Shown here: in pieces, positions 16,000 through 22,739 of the stretch
How the letters are laid out: every line of letters starts with the position of its first letter
Numbering within the stretch: the stretch's first letter is position 1
Assembly: GCA_030037495.1 (NCBI GenBank)
Contig: JASHRG010000032.1
Location: 1-34,068 of the forward strand
Source of the DNA: Microcaldota archaeon
Lineage (GTDB): Archaea > Micrarchaeota > Micrarchaeia > Micrarchaeales > Micrarchaeaceae
Reading direction: 5' to 3'
DNA: 34,068 nt
Notes under the pieces: generated by a model
The model's input: the letters and a program-made list of their open reading frames with translations, nothing else
Databases searched by the model: none
Told to the model about the DNA's origin: nothing
Translations under genes and position numbers: made by a program

Positions 16000-17340
16000 C
16001 TAAGCAAGCTTGAGCTTTCCTATACCGAGCCTTATGTTGCCTCCAAGGACCCTTGCCACGTTCATTGCTATGACTATCCCTATTATCAGGTCAAGCACCA
16101 AGAGTATGAACTGTATCACAACAGGCACAGCGAAATCAAACATAGAAGAGAGCGCAGGCGACAGGTTGCTGTCGAAAAACGCAGCCTGCGCTGCATCGAA
16201 TCCGTACTGCCATGCTAGCTGGTCGTTTTCTCCCGGATAAGGGTTTGCCTGCAGTCCCGAGAAAACCAATGGCGGATAGCTTTCATAAGCCGGAAACGGA
16301 GAGGCGACGCACCATGAGAAGTCGCCGCATGTTGCGGGATACGCAGCATTTGCATCATGGTATGCGTTGAGGTACAGCGGGGAGAAGAAAAGGTTTATCG
16401 GAGTGTCAAGAAATGCAAGCAGCGCCGGGTAGACTATTATTGCTGTTATGGCAAGCGCTATGAGAGTGCCGCCTATGTTCCTCAAGAATGGCGTTGCCCT
16501 GAATATTAAGCCAAGCGGCAGCAGTATGCCCATTCCTATCTGGACAAGAACTATGAAAAGGTAGAGCTGCGTTCCGACAGCAATCAGCATTGGAACAACC
16601 AGGAATCCGGTAGTCTCCTTTAGCATTGATGTAGGGGTTGCAAGCCCTGTATCTAGTACTCCGTAGCTCCAGAACGGCTGGTAGTCTGCGCCGACGTCAA
16701 GGCTTCCGAATACAGGGACGCCAGGAACTGGCACTGGTGGAAATGGAATTGTGAAATACGAGTTAACCTTGAAGCTCTTGAGGAGTTCTGCGCCTGTGGA
16801 TAGCCCAAGCAGGTTATTGTAAGACTCGTTTACAAGGGCTATGGCCCCAGGAACCAGCGACCCTCCAGAGGGGTTTGGCGTGGCCGGGTTGCTGCCTGCC
16901 AGATAACCATACGCTGCCTGGTACATGAAGTCAAAACTTGTAACAGATCCTGGCGCAGATGCGCTGCAATTGCAGTTTGGCAGTGCTGTGGCAAGCTGCC
17001 CGAATATTATTATCACTGAGAAAATCGATGCTGCAATGATCAGGCTCTTTATCGCCTCCCAGAGCTCCCCCTTATACCAGCCCTTGAGCGACTGTATGCC
17101 CAGCACTTCCCCAAACAGATACGCAAGCGCGACCATTGCGAAGGATATGAGCAGAGCTATGATCACGTATGGTATAACATTGTTGATGCAGGCACCGAGA
17201 TTTGCCACTACTGCTGCTCCGGTTGGAGAAGTTGCGCAGTACAGGTTGGTAAAAGGAGATGTGTAAGCAGCGTTCGCAAGGGGCAGAACGATTGCAAAAA
17301 TAACGACAGCAAACAGCGCAAACCCCACTTTCGGAAGCAT
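16000..17340 (-). CDS. VirB6/CedA-like polytopic membrane protein, paralogue 1, first gene of operon (446 aa)
   Basis: A signal peptide (about residues 1-24, ending LANAA) precedes a short Cys-containing segment, TM1 (about 52-75), the loop LKGWYKGELWEAIKS, TM2 (about 92-115), an extracellular region (about 120-245), a helix pair with the motif GLIFRATPFLRNIGGTLIAL and VYP, another ectodomain stretch with paired Cys, and a C-terminal helix at about 405-430. It heads the six-gene run; a TATA-like box centred about 26 nt before its ATG suggests that the operon transcript is leaderless. The function as an inner-membrane channel subunit is inferred from topology, paralogy and the adjacent VirB2-like and VirB4-like genes. 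Confidence 0.7.
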   Translation of the reverse strand: MLPKVGFALFAVVIFAIVLPLANAAYTSPFTNLYCATSPTGAAVVANLGACINNVIPYVIIALLISFAMVALAYLFGEVLGIQSLKGWYKGELWEAIKSLIIAASIFSVIIIFGQLATALPNCNCSASAPGSVTSFDFMYQAAYGYLAGSNPATPNPSGGSLVPGAIALVNESYNNLLGLSTGAELLKSFKVNSYFTIPFPPVPVPGVPVFGSLDVGADYQPFWSYGVLDTGLATPTSMLKETTGFLVVPMLIAVGTQLYLFIVLVQIGMGILLPLGLIFRATPFLRNIGGTLIALAITAIIVYPALLAFLDTPINLFFSPLYLNAYHDANAAYPATCGDFSWCVASPFPAYESYPPLVFSGLQANPYPGENDQLAWQYGFDAAQAAFFDSNLSPALSSMFDFAVPVVIQFILLVLDLIIGIVIAMNVARVLGGNIRLGIGKLKLA

Positions 17341-17362
17341 AGTTGTTATTGCTTAGACAAGG

Positions 17363-17370
17363 TATTTATA
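17363..17370 (-). promoter_or_regulatory. TATA box of the six-gene VirB6-like operon
   Basis: The - strand reads TATAAATA centred about 26 nt upstream of the ATG at 17340. This is the spacing expected for an archaeal leaderless transcript. It sits in the 55-nt gap behind the 243-aa gene. Confidence 0.5.
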
Positions 17371-17395
17371 CTGTTTTATTGAGGAATTTTCAGAA

Positions 17396-18127
17396 TTATC
17401 TCTTCAAAAGCCCGAACCTTCCCATGTATGCCTGGCTCTGCAGAACAACAAGGAATGGCATTATGAAAAGCGAGTTGAAAACAAGTATGAGGTAGCTTGA
17501 AAGCGTTGTGCCGCCAATGGTTATGAACAGTGTGTCAAATACGCTGAGCAGCACTATTGCAAGGATGAACCAGAGCACAATGTAGCTGAACCTTGTGAAG
17601 AAATACTTTAGGCTCTGCCTCATTGACCTAGCTATGCCCTTGTCATCTATCACTATTGCTGCAGGTGCATAGAAGAAGAACGGTATTATCAATAGGGAGA
17701 CTATTGCTGGGAGCAACGTTGTTATGCCCAGAATGTAGCTGAGTATGTCAAAAGACACAACTATTACTGTATAGATCAGCAGGGTTATGAACACCTTTGC
17801 TGTGTACCTCTCAAGGCCGTCCCTGACCTCGCTGGTTATCGACGTGTGCGTCCTGCTGTGCTTGACTATCACGTTTATCGCGACTATGGCGAAGCTCAGG
17901 AATAGCAGCGATAAAAGTATAGAAAATGTTATCACCGCTGTTGTAAAAGGAGTAAGGTTAAGGAAAATGCTTGATAATCTAAGGAATATGGCACCTATGT
18001 CATTGTATGTTGGAAAAGATGCGAAAATGGGTATCAAAAATGCTATTATGAATGATATTGAAAAGAGCAGTATTAGCGGAAGGTGCGTAAGGTAGACCTT
18101 CCATGAATATTCCAGAACGTTTGTCAT
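17396..18127 (-). CDS. Polytopic membrane protein (243 aa), function unknown
   Basis: About six membrane helices fill the protein (about residues 15-35, 55-85, 110-135, 138-160, 182-205 and 212-232). Between helices four and five lies a cytoplasmic AIVIDDKGIARSMRQSLKYF stretch, a pattern seen in a broad group of archaeal and bacterial membrane proteins with glycerophosphodiester-phosphodiesterase-like membrane domains (DUF4013-type); I make this comparison from memory of the pattern only. It has no Cys-rich ectodomain and no VirB6-like motif, so it is not one of the six paralogues. It lies between the pilin genes and the channel operon, with its own TATA-like box at about 18156-18165, and may be an accessory protein. 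Confidence 0.75.
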   Translation of the reverse strand: MTNVLEYSWKVYLTHLPLILLFSISFIIAFLIPIFASFPTYNDIGAIFLRLSSIFLNLTPFTTAVITFSILLSLLFLSFAIVAINVIVKHSRTHTSITSEVRDGLERYTAKVFITLLIYTVIVVSFDILSYILGITTLLPAIVSLLIIPFFFYAPAAIVIDDKGIARSMRQSLKYFFTRFSYIVLWFILAIVLLSVFDTLFITIGGTTLSSYLILVFNSLFIMPFLVVLQSQAYMGRFGLLKR

Positions 18128-18155
18128 CCTATCACTAAGCTCTTAGATGGCAAAG

Positions 18156-18192
18156 AATAAAAAGCGGAGCCTTTGCAAAACAGGAAAAAGCC
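18156..18192 (-). promoter_or_regulatory. Pilin A 3' T-rich tail and TATA-like box for the 243-aa gene
   Basis: Directly after the pilin A stop the - strand contains T-runs (GGCTTTTTCC, TGTTTTGC, GCTTTTTATTC), as expected for archaeal oligo-T termination. The last run, around 18156-18165, is also placed about 33 nt before the ATG at 18127 and could act as TATA element of the next gene. Confidence 0.3.
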
Positions 18193-18603
18193 TTATGCGC
18201 ACTTACCGTTTGCTGCGATGTTAGCTGCGTTGACAACCTGTGCAGTGGTGTTGCCCGTTATTATCTGCAACAGGAATGGGGCCAGCACTGCTATTATCAC
18301 ACCAATTATGCCTCCTACTAGCATGCCCATTCCGTAACCTTGCATTGCTCCCCTCTGCTGCGATGGAAGAAGGTGTGCGCCAGCATATAGCGCGCCTCCC
18401 AGTATCATCAGCATCAGGCCTATTATGAAAACTGCGGCAGCAACGTCCTGGTATAGTGTCACTATTGAGCATATGACATTGCCTGGCTGGGCCTGCGCCA
18501 TTACCGGACTGACAAGCACCGTGAGCACTGCAAGCATTGATAATGCTACTCTGCACCTGCTTGACATGCTGGTGGAAAGCAGCCTGTAGCCCATGTTTCT
18601 CAT
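18193..18603 (-). CDS. VirB2/CedA1-like pilin A (136 aa)
   Basis: A Sec-type signal peptide (to about residue 38, VMAQA) is followed by a mature part of about 98 residues that is almost only a two-helix hairpin: Cys45, helix 1 (IIGLMLMILGGALYA), a short positively charged loop (LLPSQQRGAMQGY) and helix 2 (GMGMLVGGIIGVIIAVLAP), then a polar tail with Cys135 as penultimate residue. This is the design of VirB2/TrbC pilins and of the archaeal CedA1/TedC pilins. There is no class III prepilin peptidase site, so it is not an archaellin or type IV pilin. An SD motif (AAGGTG, 18609-18614) lies 5 nt before the ATG. It is nearly identical to pilin B and also related to the C-termini of four large neighbours. 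It is expected to polymerise into a pilus. Confidence 0.85.
   Translation of the reverse strand: MRNMGYRLLSTSMSSRCRVALSMLAVLTVLVSPVMAQAQPGNVICSIVTLYQDVAAAVFIIGLMLMILGGALYAGAHLLPSQQRGAMQGYGMGMLVGGIIGVIIAVLAPFLLQIITGNTTAQVVNAANIAANGKCA
18371..18423. repeat. 53-bp perfect direct repeat, copy in pilin A
   Basis: This segment, coding for helix 1 and the start of the loop, is identical base for base to 18984-19036 in pilin B. The match starts and ends sharply. It suggests a recent duplication or gene conversion of the pilin core. Confidence 0.8.
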
Positions 18604-18640
18604 ACATGCACCTTGGTTAACTAGAGTATGAAACTGTTCG

Positions 18641-18649
18641 TTTAAATAT
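18641..18649 (-). promoter_or_regulatory. Pilin A promoter (TATA box with conserved upstream element)
   Basis: The - strand reads ATATTTAAA about 40 nt upstream of the ATG, giving a leader of about 15-20 nt that contains the AAGGTG ribosome site. Exactly 24 nt upstream of the box lies GCCTTTTAA (18674-18682), and TCATACTCT (18623-18631) lies downstream near the expected start point. All three elements recur before pilin B. Confidence 0.6.
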
Positions 18650-18673
18650 CTATTTGGCAGGGCCTTGCACTGC

Positions 18674-18682
18674 TTAAAAGGC
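18674..18682 (-). promoter_or_regulatory. Upstream element GCCTTTTAA of pilin A promoter
   Basis: Nine-base element found 24 nt upstream of the TATA box before both pilin genes (second copy 19293-19301) while the bases between differ. It could be a regulator site or a second core-promoter element; no factor can be named. Confidence 0.4.
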
Positions 18683-18754
18683 TTCCCATTGCAGGACTTG
18701 CGCTGGGAAAAGAGAAGGAAAGAGAGCTGTATTCAAAAACCAATAAAAGAAATT

Positions 18755-18778
18755 ATGCAAAGCCTTCAGGCTTTGCAT
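18755..18778 (-). terminator. Hairpin terminator behind pilin B
   Basis: Perfect 10-bp stem with a 4-base loop: arm ATGCAAAGCC (18755-18764), loop TTCA, arm GGCTTTGCAT (18769-18778). On the - strand it lies about 30 nt after the pilin B stop and is followed by a T-rich run (TTTCTTTTATTGGTTTTTG). It probably ends or stabilises the pilin B mRNA, so both pilins would be separately transcribed. Confidence 0.6.
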
Positions 18779-18808
18779 GCGTCTTGCAGCCGCGTTGCGC
18801 CATCTTTG

Positions 18809-19219
18809 TTATGGGCAGCCGCCAGCCACTGAGTTTGCTGCACCTACTGCAACAGTCACGGAGTTTCCAGTTATTACCTGGAGGATGAATGGTGCAAGTA
18901 CGGCGATTATTATTCCAATAACGCCTCCAAGGACCATACCCATTCCGTAACCTTGCAACGATCCCCTCTGTTGCGAAGGCATCAGGTGTGCGCCAGCATA
19001 TAGCGCGCCTCCCAGTATCATCAGCATCAGGCCTATCACGAAGATCGCAGCGGCAACATCCTGATAGAGCGTGATTATTGAGCAAATCACGCTGTTCGGC
19101 TGCGCCTGGGCCATTACTGGTGTTACAAGGAAGGTCAGCACAGCGAGCATTGCAAGTCCAATTCTGAGCTTGTTCGACATGCTAGCCGCCAACAGCTTGT
19201 ACGTTAGGTTCTTTTTCAT
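18809..19219 (-). CDS. VirB2/CedA1-like pilin B (136 aa)
   Basis: Same length and plan as pilin A: signal peptide to about residue 39 (VMAQAQ), Cys46, helix 1 (VIGLMLMILGGALYA), loop LMPSQQRGSLQGY, helix 2 (GMGMVLGGVIGIIIAVLAP) and a C-terminal tail with Cys135 before the last Pro. The hairpin is almost invariant relative to pilin A, while the last 20 residues differ. An AGGTG SD lies 6 nt before the ATG. Two pilins with separate promoters could form mixed fibres or be used under different conditions. The class (VirB2-like, Sec signal) is well supported by sequence; the substrate moved by the machine is not known. Confidence 0.85.
   Translation of the reverse strand: MKKNLTYKLLAASMSNKLRIGLAMLAVLTFLVTPVMAQAQPNSVICSIITLYQDVAAAIFVIGLMLMILGGALYAGAHLMPSQQRGSLQGYGMGMVLGGVIGIIIAVLAPFILQVITGNSVTVAVGAANSVAGGCP
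18984..19036. repeat. 53-bp perfect direct repeat, copy in pilin B
   Basis: Identical to 18371-18423 in pilin A. A 20-base core of it (gcgcctcccagtatcatcag) also occurs at 26847-26866 in the hairpin-coding end of the 466-aa fusion gene. Confidence 0.8.
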
Positions 19220-19256
19220 TTCTTACACCTATCTTTCAAAAGAGTATGATTTGGTT

Positions 19257-19268
19257 ATATTTAAATAT
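19257..19268 (-). promoter_or_regulatory. Pilin B promoter (palindromic TATA box)
   Basis: ATATTTAAATAT lies about 38-50 nt upstream of the pilin B ATG. The same flanking elements as for pilin A are present: TCATACTCT downstream (19241-19249) and GCCTTTTAA upstream (19293-19301), the latter again 24 nt from the ATATTTAAA core. Confidence 0.6.
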
Positions 19269-19307
19269 CTATCCATTGGGGTTTTAGCCTATTTAAAAGG
19301 CTACTGG

Positions 19308-19736
19308 TCATCTGCCCGAGAATTCGTGCGCTAGCGCCGCACCGACTATTGCAACCATGGCGGTAATGAACCAGATTGTTATTGCTGCATTGAGCACAGG
19401 CGAGCTTGATGATATGCCTGTTTGCCCCGTATAGACCTGGAAGCTCTGGGACCAGACACTGAGCCCGGTGCTCGCAATTACGCCAACAAAGCCCATTATT
19501 ATAAGAAGAATTACAGCGCTGAGCATGCTGACCCATAATTTGTTGAATGCTTTGGATGCCCTCTTTCCAACCCATATGCCGAACAGCATTGCTATGAATA
19601 TTGAGCCGTTCCCAAGAAGCATCTGAGTCGATATATCCACGTAATTGGTAAAACCTGCTATGAACGATATTATGTCAAAGATTATCCATGTAGCTATCGG
19701 GTATTTTAATATTTCGTAGTAGCTTTTCTGGGCCAT
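19308..19736 (-). CDS. Small membrane protein with about four TM helices (142 aa)
   Basis: Hydrophobic segments lie at about residues 13-30, 41-58, 68-90 and 112-135. A basic VGKRASKAFNKLWV stretch sits between the second and third, which should be cytoplasmic, and a Ser/Thr-rich extracellular loop (VYTGQTGISSSSPVL) precedes the last helix. No family is recognised. It lies between the 980-aa adhesin-pilin and pilin B, all on the same strand, with its own TATA-like box (19766-19775) about 34 nt upstream. I chose ATG at 19736 because GGTG precedes it by about 5 nt; an in-frame GTG at 19742 is the alternative. It may be an accessory membrane subunit of the pilus machine. Confidence 0.7.
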   Translation of the reverse strand: MAQKSYYEILKYPIATWIIFDIISFIAGFTNYVDISTQMLLGNGSIFIAMLFGIWVGKRASKAFNKLWVSMLSAVILLIIMGFVGVIASTGLSVWSQSFQVYTGQTGISSSSPVLNAAITIWFITAMVAIVGAALAHEFSGR

Positions 19737-19765
19737 TGCCACACCGGTATTAACTGTTAGTATAG

Positions 19766-19775
19766 ATTTAAAATA
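19766..19775 (-). promoter_or_regulatory. TATA-like box for the 142-aa membrane protein gene
   Basis: The - strand reads TATTTTAAAT about 34 nt before the chosen ATG, in the short gap after the 980-aa gene stop. Confidence 0.4.
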
Positions 19776-19784
19776 CTTGACGCT

Positions 19785-22727
19785 TCAGGCAACCCCCACT
19801 GGGATGTCTGATGATGTGTACGGTATGCTGCACCCTATAGGCAGCAGTATGCTCTGCACAGGTATGTTGGCTATTATAGACACAGCAACTGCTGACAGGC
19901 CCACTATTACTGCCCCTGCTATGCCTCCCATTATCATGCCCATGGCGTATCCCTGCATTGTTCCGCGCAGCTGCGATGGGACAAGGGTTCCCGCTTCGTA
20001 GAGCACTGCGCCTATCAGCAGTATCAGGAACGAGAACACAAGAAGGGACTGGCTTATAAGCGAGTAGACGCTGCAAAGCTCTGTTGTGAGCGGCACCACA
20101 ATCACATTGCCCCTGTTTGCCTCTTGTTGGCCATTGCCCAGTGCAACAACATTAAGGAAACCTCCTGCAACAAAGCCCCCGTTATAGGTCTCGCAGTAGA
20201 GGTACTGCTCTGTCTGCAACGGATTCGGCTGTATTAGCTGGTCTGCATAAGGGCTGTTTGTCGATATAACGCATGAGTCGCCAGGCGGCTGCGACAGCAC
20301 AACGGTTCCCGTGCCTGAGCTCCCGCCTGAGCAGGTTATGACCCCTGTGTTTGGATCTGCGGTGCAGCTTGATGGGCATGTGACCTCGTCAGGGCCAGGC
20401 CCTGCGGTGCATCCAGGTGGCACGTAGCCAGTTACGCATGAGCATGATGTCCCTGTTAGGTATCCCGTATCTGAGCCAGCAGTCTGCACGCAGTTTCCTG
20501 GCACAGCATCTGATGTTGTGTCTGGCAGGAAGCTCATGTAGCAGCCGGCATCGCCACCGTCTGCTGCTGTGCCGGTGCACTCGTTTGTGACAGATGAGCC
20601 TATTTCACTGCATGCTGTGGCGAAGTTGACAAAAGATGTTGACGAAGAGGTGAATGGTTTTATGTAAAGGTCAACCGGGTTTGAGACTCCGTTGGCATCT
20701 GCCAAAACGTTTGAGTTCTGTGTGCTGGTTGATGACCACTGCAGGGTTGACGGGGCAATTGAAATGCTGCCTAGCGCTGTCTCCTGGTAAGAGCTTGGTG
20801 TTGTTGTATAGGCTGGCTCCTGCTGGTCGCTTACTCCCACTGTACATGTGCCTGAGCTGTCGCAGATTATGTTTGCGCTGGCAAAGAACACTGAGAGCGG
20901 GGCCTGCTGTGGCTTTGATGATAGGAAGTTCTTGGCCTTTGTGGGATAGGTTGCGTTAAGGTAGTAGTAAGCGCAGACAACGTAGCTGTTGCTGGGCTGG
21001 AAGAAGCCTCCAAGCGGCTGGAGCCGCGCAGAGAACCCATCTGCTGTTGGAAGCGGCGTGCCAGTCTGTTCAAGCAGGCATGGAAGGTTTGTGCTGACAG
21101 CAGGGTTGCAGTAAGGCAGCGTGGCGCTGCCTGTAGTTATGCGCGTGCCGCCCCCAGACCCGCCAAGGAAAGGCGCGAATTCCGGGTATGTGGGCGCAAC
21201 ACAGCCATTGCCTGGAGATGCAGAGGCAAGCTCCATAAGGCATAGCCCATTTGCAGATAACATGTTGCAGAAATTCTGCGATGCCGGCTCCTGCACGCCT
21301 CCTCCGGAAGAGTAGAAATCCGTAAATGGAGACCCAGAAGCCATGTTTGCCACTGCTGAAACCTCCATGTCTGCTCCTGGGTTGCTGGCAGGGAATGTGC
21401 TTGAGGTGTTTGTTATGTACATGCCGTAGCTTGGCCCCACTATGTCGTTGGCTGTTATGTTGAGGTAATTCACAAATGGGGGAGGCAGGGAGCCAACTGG
21501 ATAAGGATTACCGTCTTGGTCGTATGCTATTGGCTGATAGTAGGCGCAGACAGAATAGTTGCCCAACGCAAGAGTCTGGTTTGTATAATAGGCTACGTTG
21601 CAGTAGGACTGCAGGCCTGCCTGGGACTGGCCAAGCCATGCTGTGTCTGCAAGGCAGGCTGGCCATGGGTACTGCGCACCGCTCACATATGTTGCGTAAG
21701 CAGAACTGCGAATGGTATTATAGGCGATTCCTGGCGCGTAAAGCTGCGAGTATGAGTAGTAGTCGCCGTATGTGCCTGCCACAGATCCTGGTATCCCGGT
21801 TGGCACTATGCAGCTGTTCTTTGTATAGCCATGACTAGTGTAGCACGAGTACCCGCCGCCGTCCTTCAAAACGCCTGTGAGGTCCTCATTACAGTATGCG
21901 CTGACCGAGCCCTGGGCAAAGAGCGACACGTATGACAATGAGTCTGGGGGCAGGCAGGATGAGCCAGGCGCAGATAGCTCTATGAAAGTCTCTGAGTTGC
22001 ACTGCAGGCCAGAATAGAGGAAGTTGAGATATGCAGAGGTGCCTGGCAGCGCCATGAAAGCGTTCTCGTTCTGCGACACCGGCGCAATACCTGGCGCAGT
22101 GGTGGGGCCGCCGATGGTGAAGTATGGCGCAGCAGCCTGCACAGCAACAAGTATGCCTTCGCCTGCAACGCACTGCGGCTGCGATGATCCCGTGTAAACG
22201 CCGGCGCAATTCCCTGAGGAATCCTCTGCAAACACCGCGTAGTAATAATTACCTGGAGTTGTGTACTCAGCTGTTGATGCGGTAGGATTAGTGACAAGCG
22301 TGCAGTCGTTGTAATCGCTTGGGTCTATGACAGAGCAGTACGACCATCCTGTAACAGTGTTTGCTATGCATATGTTTGTCGAGGGGTCAACGCTGGTGCA
22401 GCTTGGATAGTCCGGCCATCCTGCAGCAGACGATATGTCTACAGAATCGCTCTGCGGGTATGAGACCAGCTCAATGTTGCATGTTGCGCCTGAGCCGAAC
22501 GCAGCAACGCACGGCAGCTCGCTCAGGGCGCCAATATGGACAGCAACCTGGTCCTGCGAGTTTATCTCTACTGTAGGAGTCTGGAATGTTACCCAGGCGT
22601 CGCCGTATTGCTGGCATCCTTGGTCGGTTGCGGGGCAGGTCTCCTGCGAGTATGCAACGTGGGAAAATGCCAGGGCAAGCGTGGCGCTAAGCAGGAGTGC
22701 AAGGAGCACAAGCGCGTGTTTCTTCAT
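19785..22727 (-). CDS. Adhesin-pilin fusion 1: secreted Cys-rich ectodomain with C-terminal VirB2-like hairpin (980 aa)
   Basis: Signal peptide to about residue 27, then about 855 residues of extracellular sequence with roughly 40 Cys, then a VirB2-like hairpin at the end: Cys885, helix 1 (LLVFSFLILLIGAVLY), loop LVPSQLRGTMQGY, helix 2 (AMGMIMGGIAGAVIVGL) and Cys966. The hairpin matches pilins A and B in motif and spacing. The ectodomain contains a recurring unit with a PC(L/I) or AC(L) motif and, about 35-40 residues on, Y-x-V-C-A-Y (about residues 355-396 and 550-588); a stretch at about 720-790 is especially Cys-dense (TSCSC, PPGC, PSSC). It should be held in or on the pilus by the hairpin and present the ectodomain outside, like an adhesin. 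It is the last gene of a three-gene unit. Confidence 0.8.
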   Translation of the reverse strand: MKKHALVLLALLLSATLALAFSHVAYSQETCPATDQGCQQYGDAWVTFQTPTVEINSQDQVAVHIGALSELPCVAAFGSGATCNIELVSYPQSDSVDISSAAGWPDYPSCTSVDPSTNICIANTVTGWSYCSVIDPSDYNDCTLVTNPTASTAEYTTPGNYYYAVFAEDSSGNCAGVYTGSSQPQCVAGEGILVAVQAAAPYFTIGGPTTAPGIAPVSQNENAFMALPGTSAYLNFLYSGLQCNSETFIELSAPGSSCLPPDSLSYVSLFAQGSVSAYCNEDLTGVLKDGGGYSCYTSHGYTKNSCIVPTGIPGSVAGTYGDYYSYSQLYAPGIAYNTIRSSAYATYVSGAQYPWPACLADTAWLGQSQAGLQSYCNVAYYTNQTLALGNYSVCAYYQPIAYDQDGNPYPVGSLPPPFVNYLNITANDIVGPSYGMYITNTSSTFPASNPGADMEVSAVANMASGSPFTDFYSSGGGVQEPASQNFCNMLSANGLCLMELASASPGNGCVAPTYPEFAPFLGGSGGGTRITTGSATLPYCNPAVSTNLPCLLEQTGTPLPTADGFSARLQPLGGFFQPSNSYVVCAYYYLNATYPTKAKNFLSSKPQQAPLSVFFASANIICDSSGTCTVGVSDQQEPAYTTTPSSYQETALGSISIAPSTLQWSSTSTQNSNVLADANGVSNPVDLYIKPFTSSSTSFVNFATACSEIGSSVTNECTGTAADGGDAGCYMSFLPDTTSDAVPGNCVQTAGSDTGYLTGTSCSCVTGYVPPGCTAGPGPDEVTCPSSCTADPNTGVITCSGGSSGTGTVVLSQPPGDSCVISTNSPYADQLIQPNPLQTEQYLYCETYNGGFVAGGFLNVVALGNGQQEANRGNVIVVPLTTELCSVYSLISQSLLVFSFLILLIGAVLYEAGTLVPSQLRGTMQGYAMGMIMGGIAGAVIVGLSAVAVSIIANIPVQSILLPIGCSIPYTSSDIPVGVA

Positions 22728-22739
22728 TGTCTTCGCTTC

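Noticed and set aside
9652-17340. Idea that TM1-loop-TM2 of the VirB6-like proteins is homologous to the pilin hairpin
   Set aside because: Both have two helices with a short charged loop, but the loop motifs differ (GE-type against P-x-Q-x-RG) and I could not find a convincing residue-by-residue match.
18193-19219. Type IV pilin or archaellin interpretation of the two 136-aa proteins
   Set aside because: No class III prepilin signal (basic residue plus Gly before a hydrophobic stretch), no PilT/FlaI-type ATPase or TadC/FlaJ-type platform protein nearby; the hairpin plan with a Sec signal fits VirB2/CedA1.
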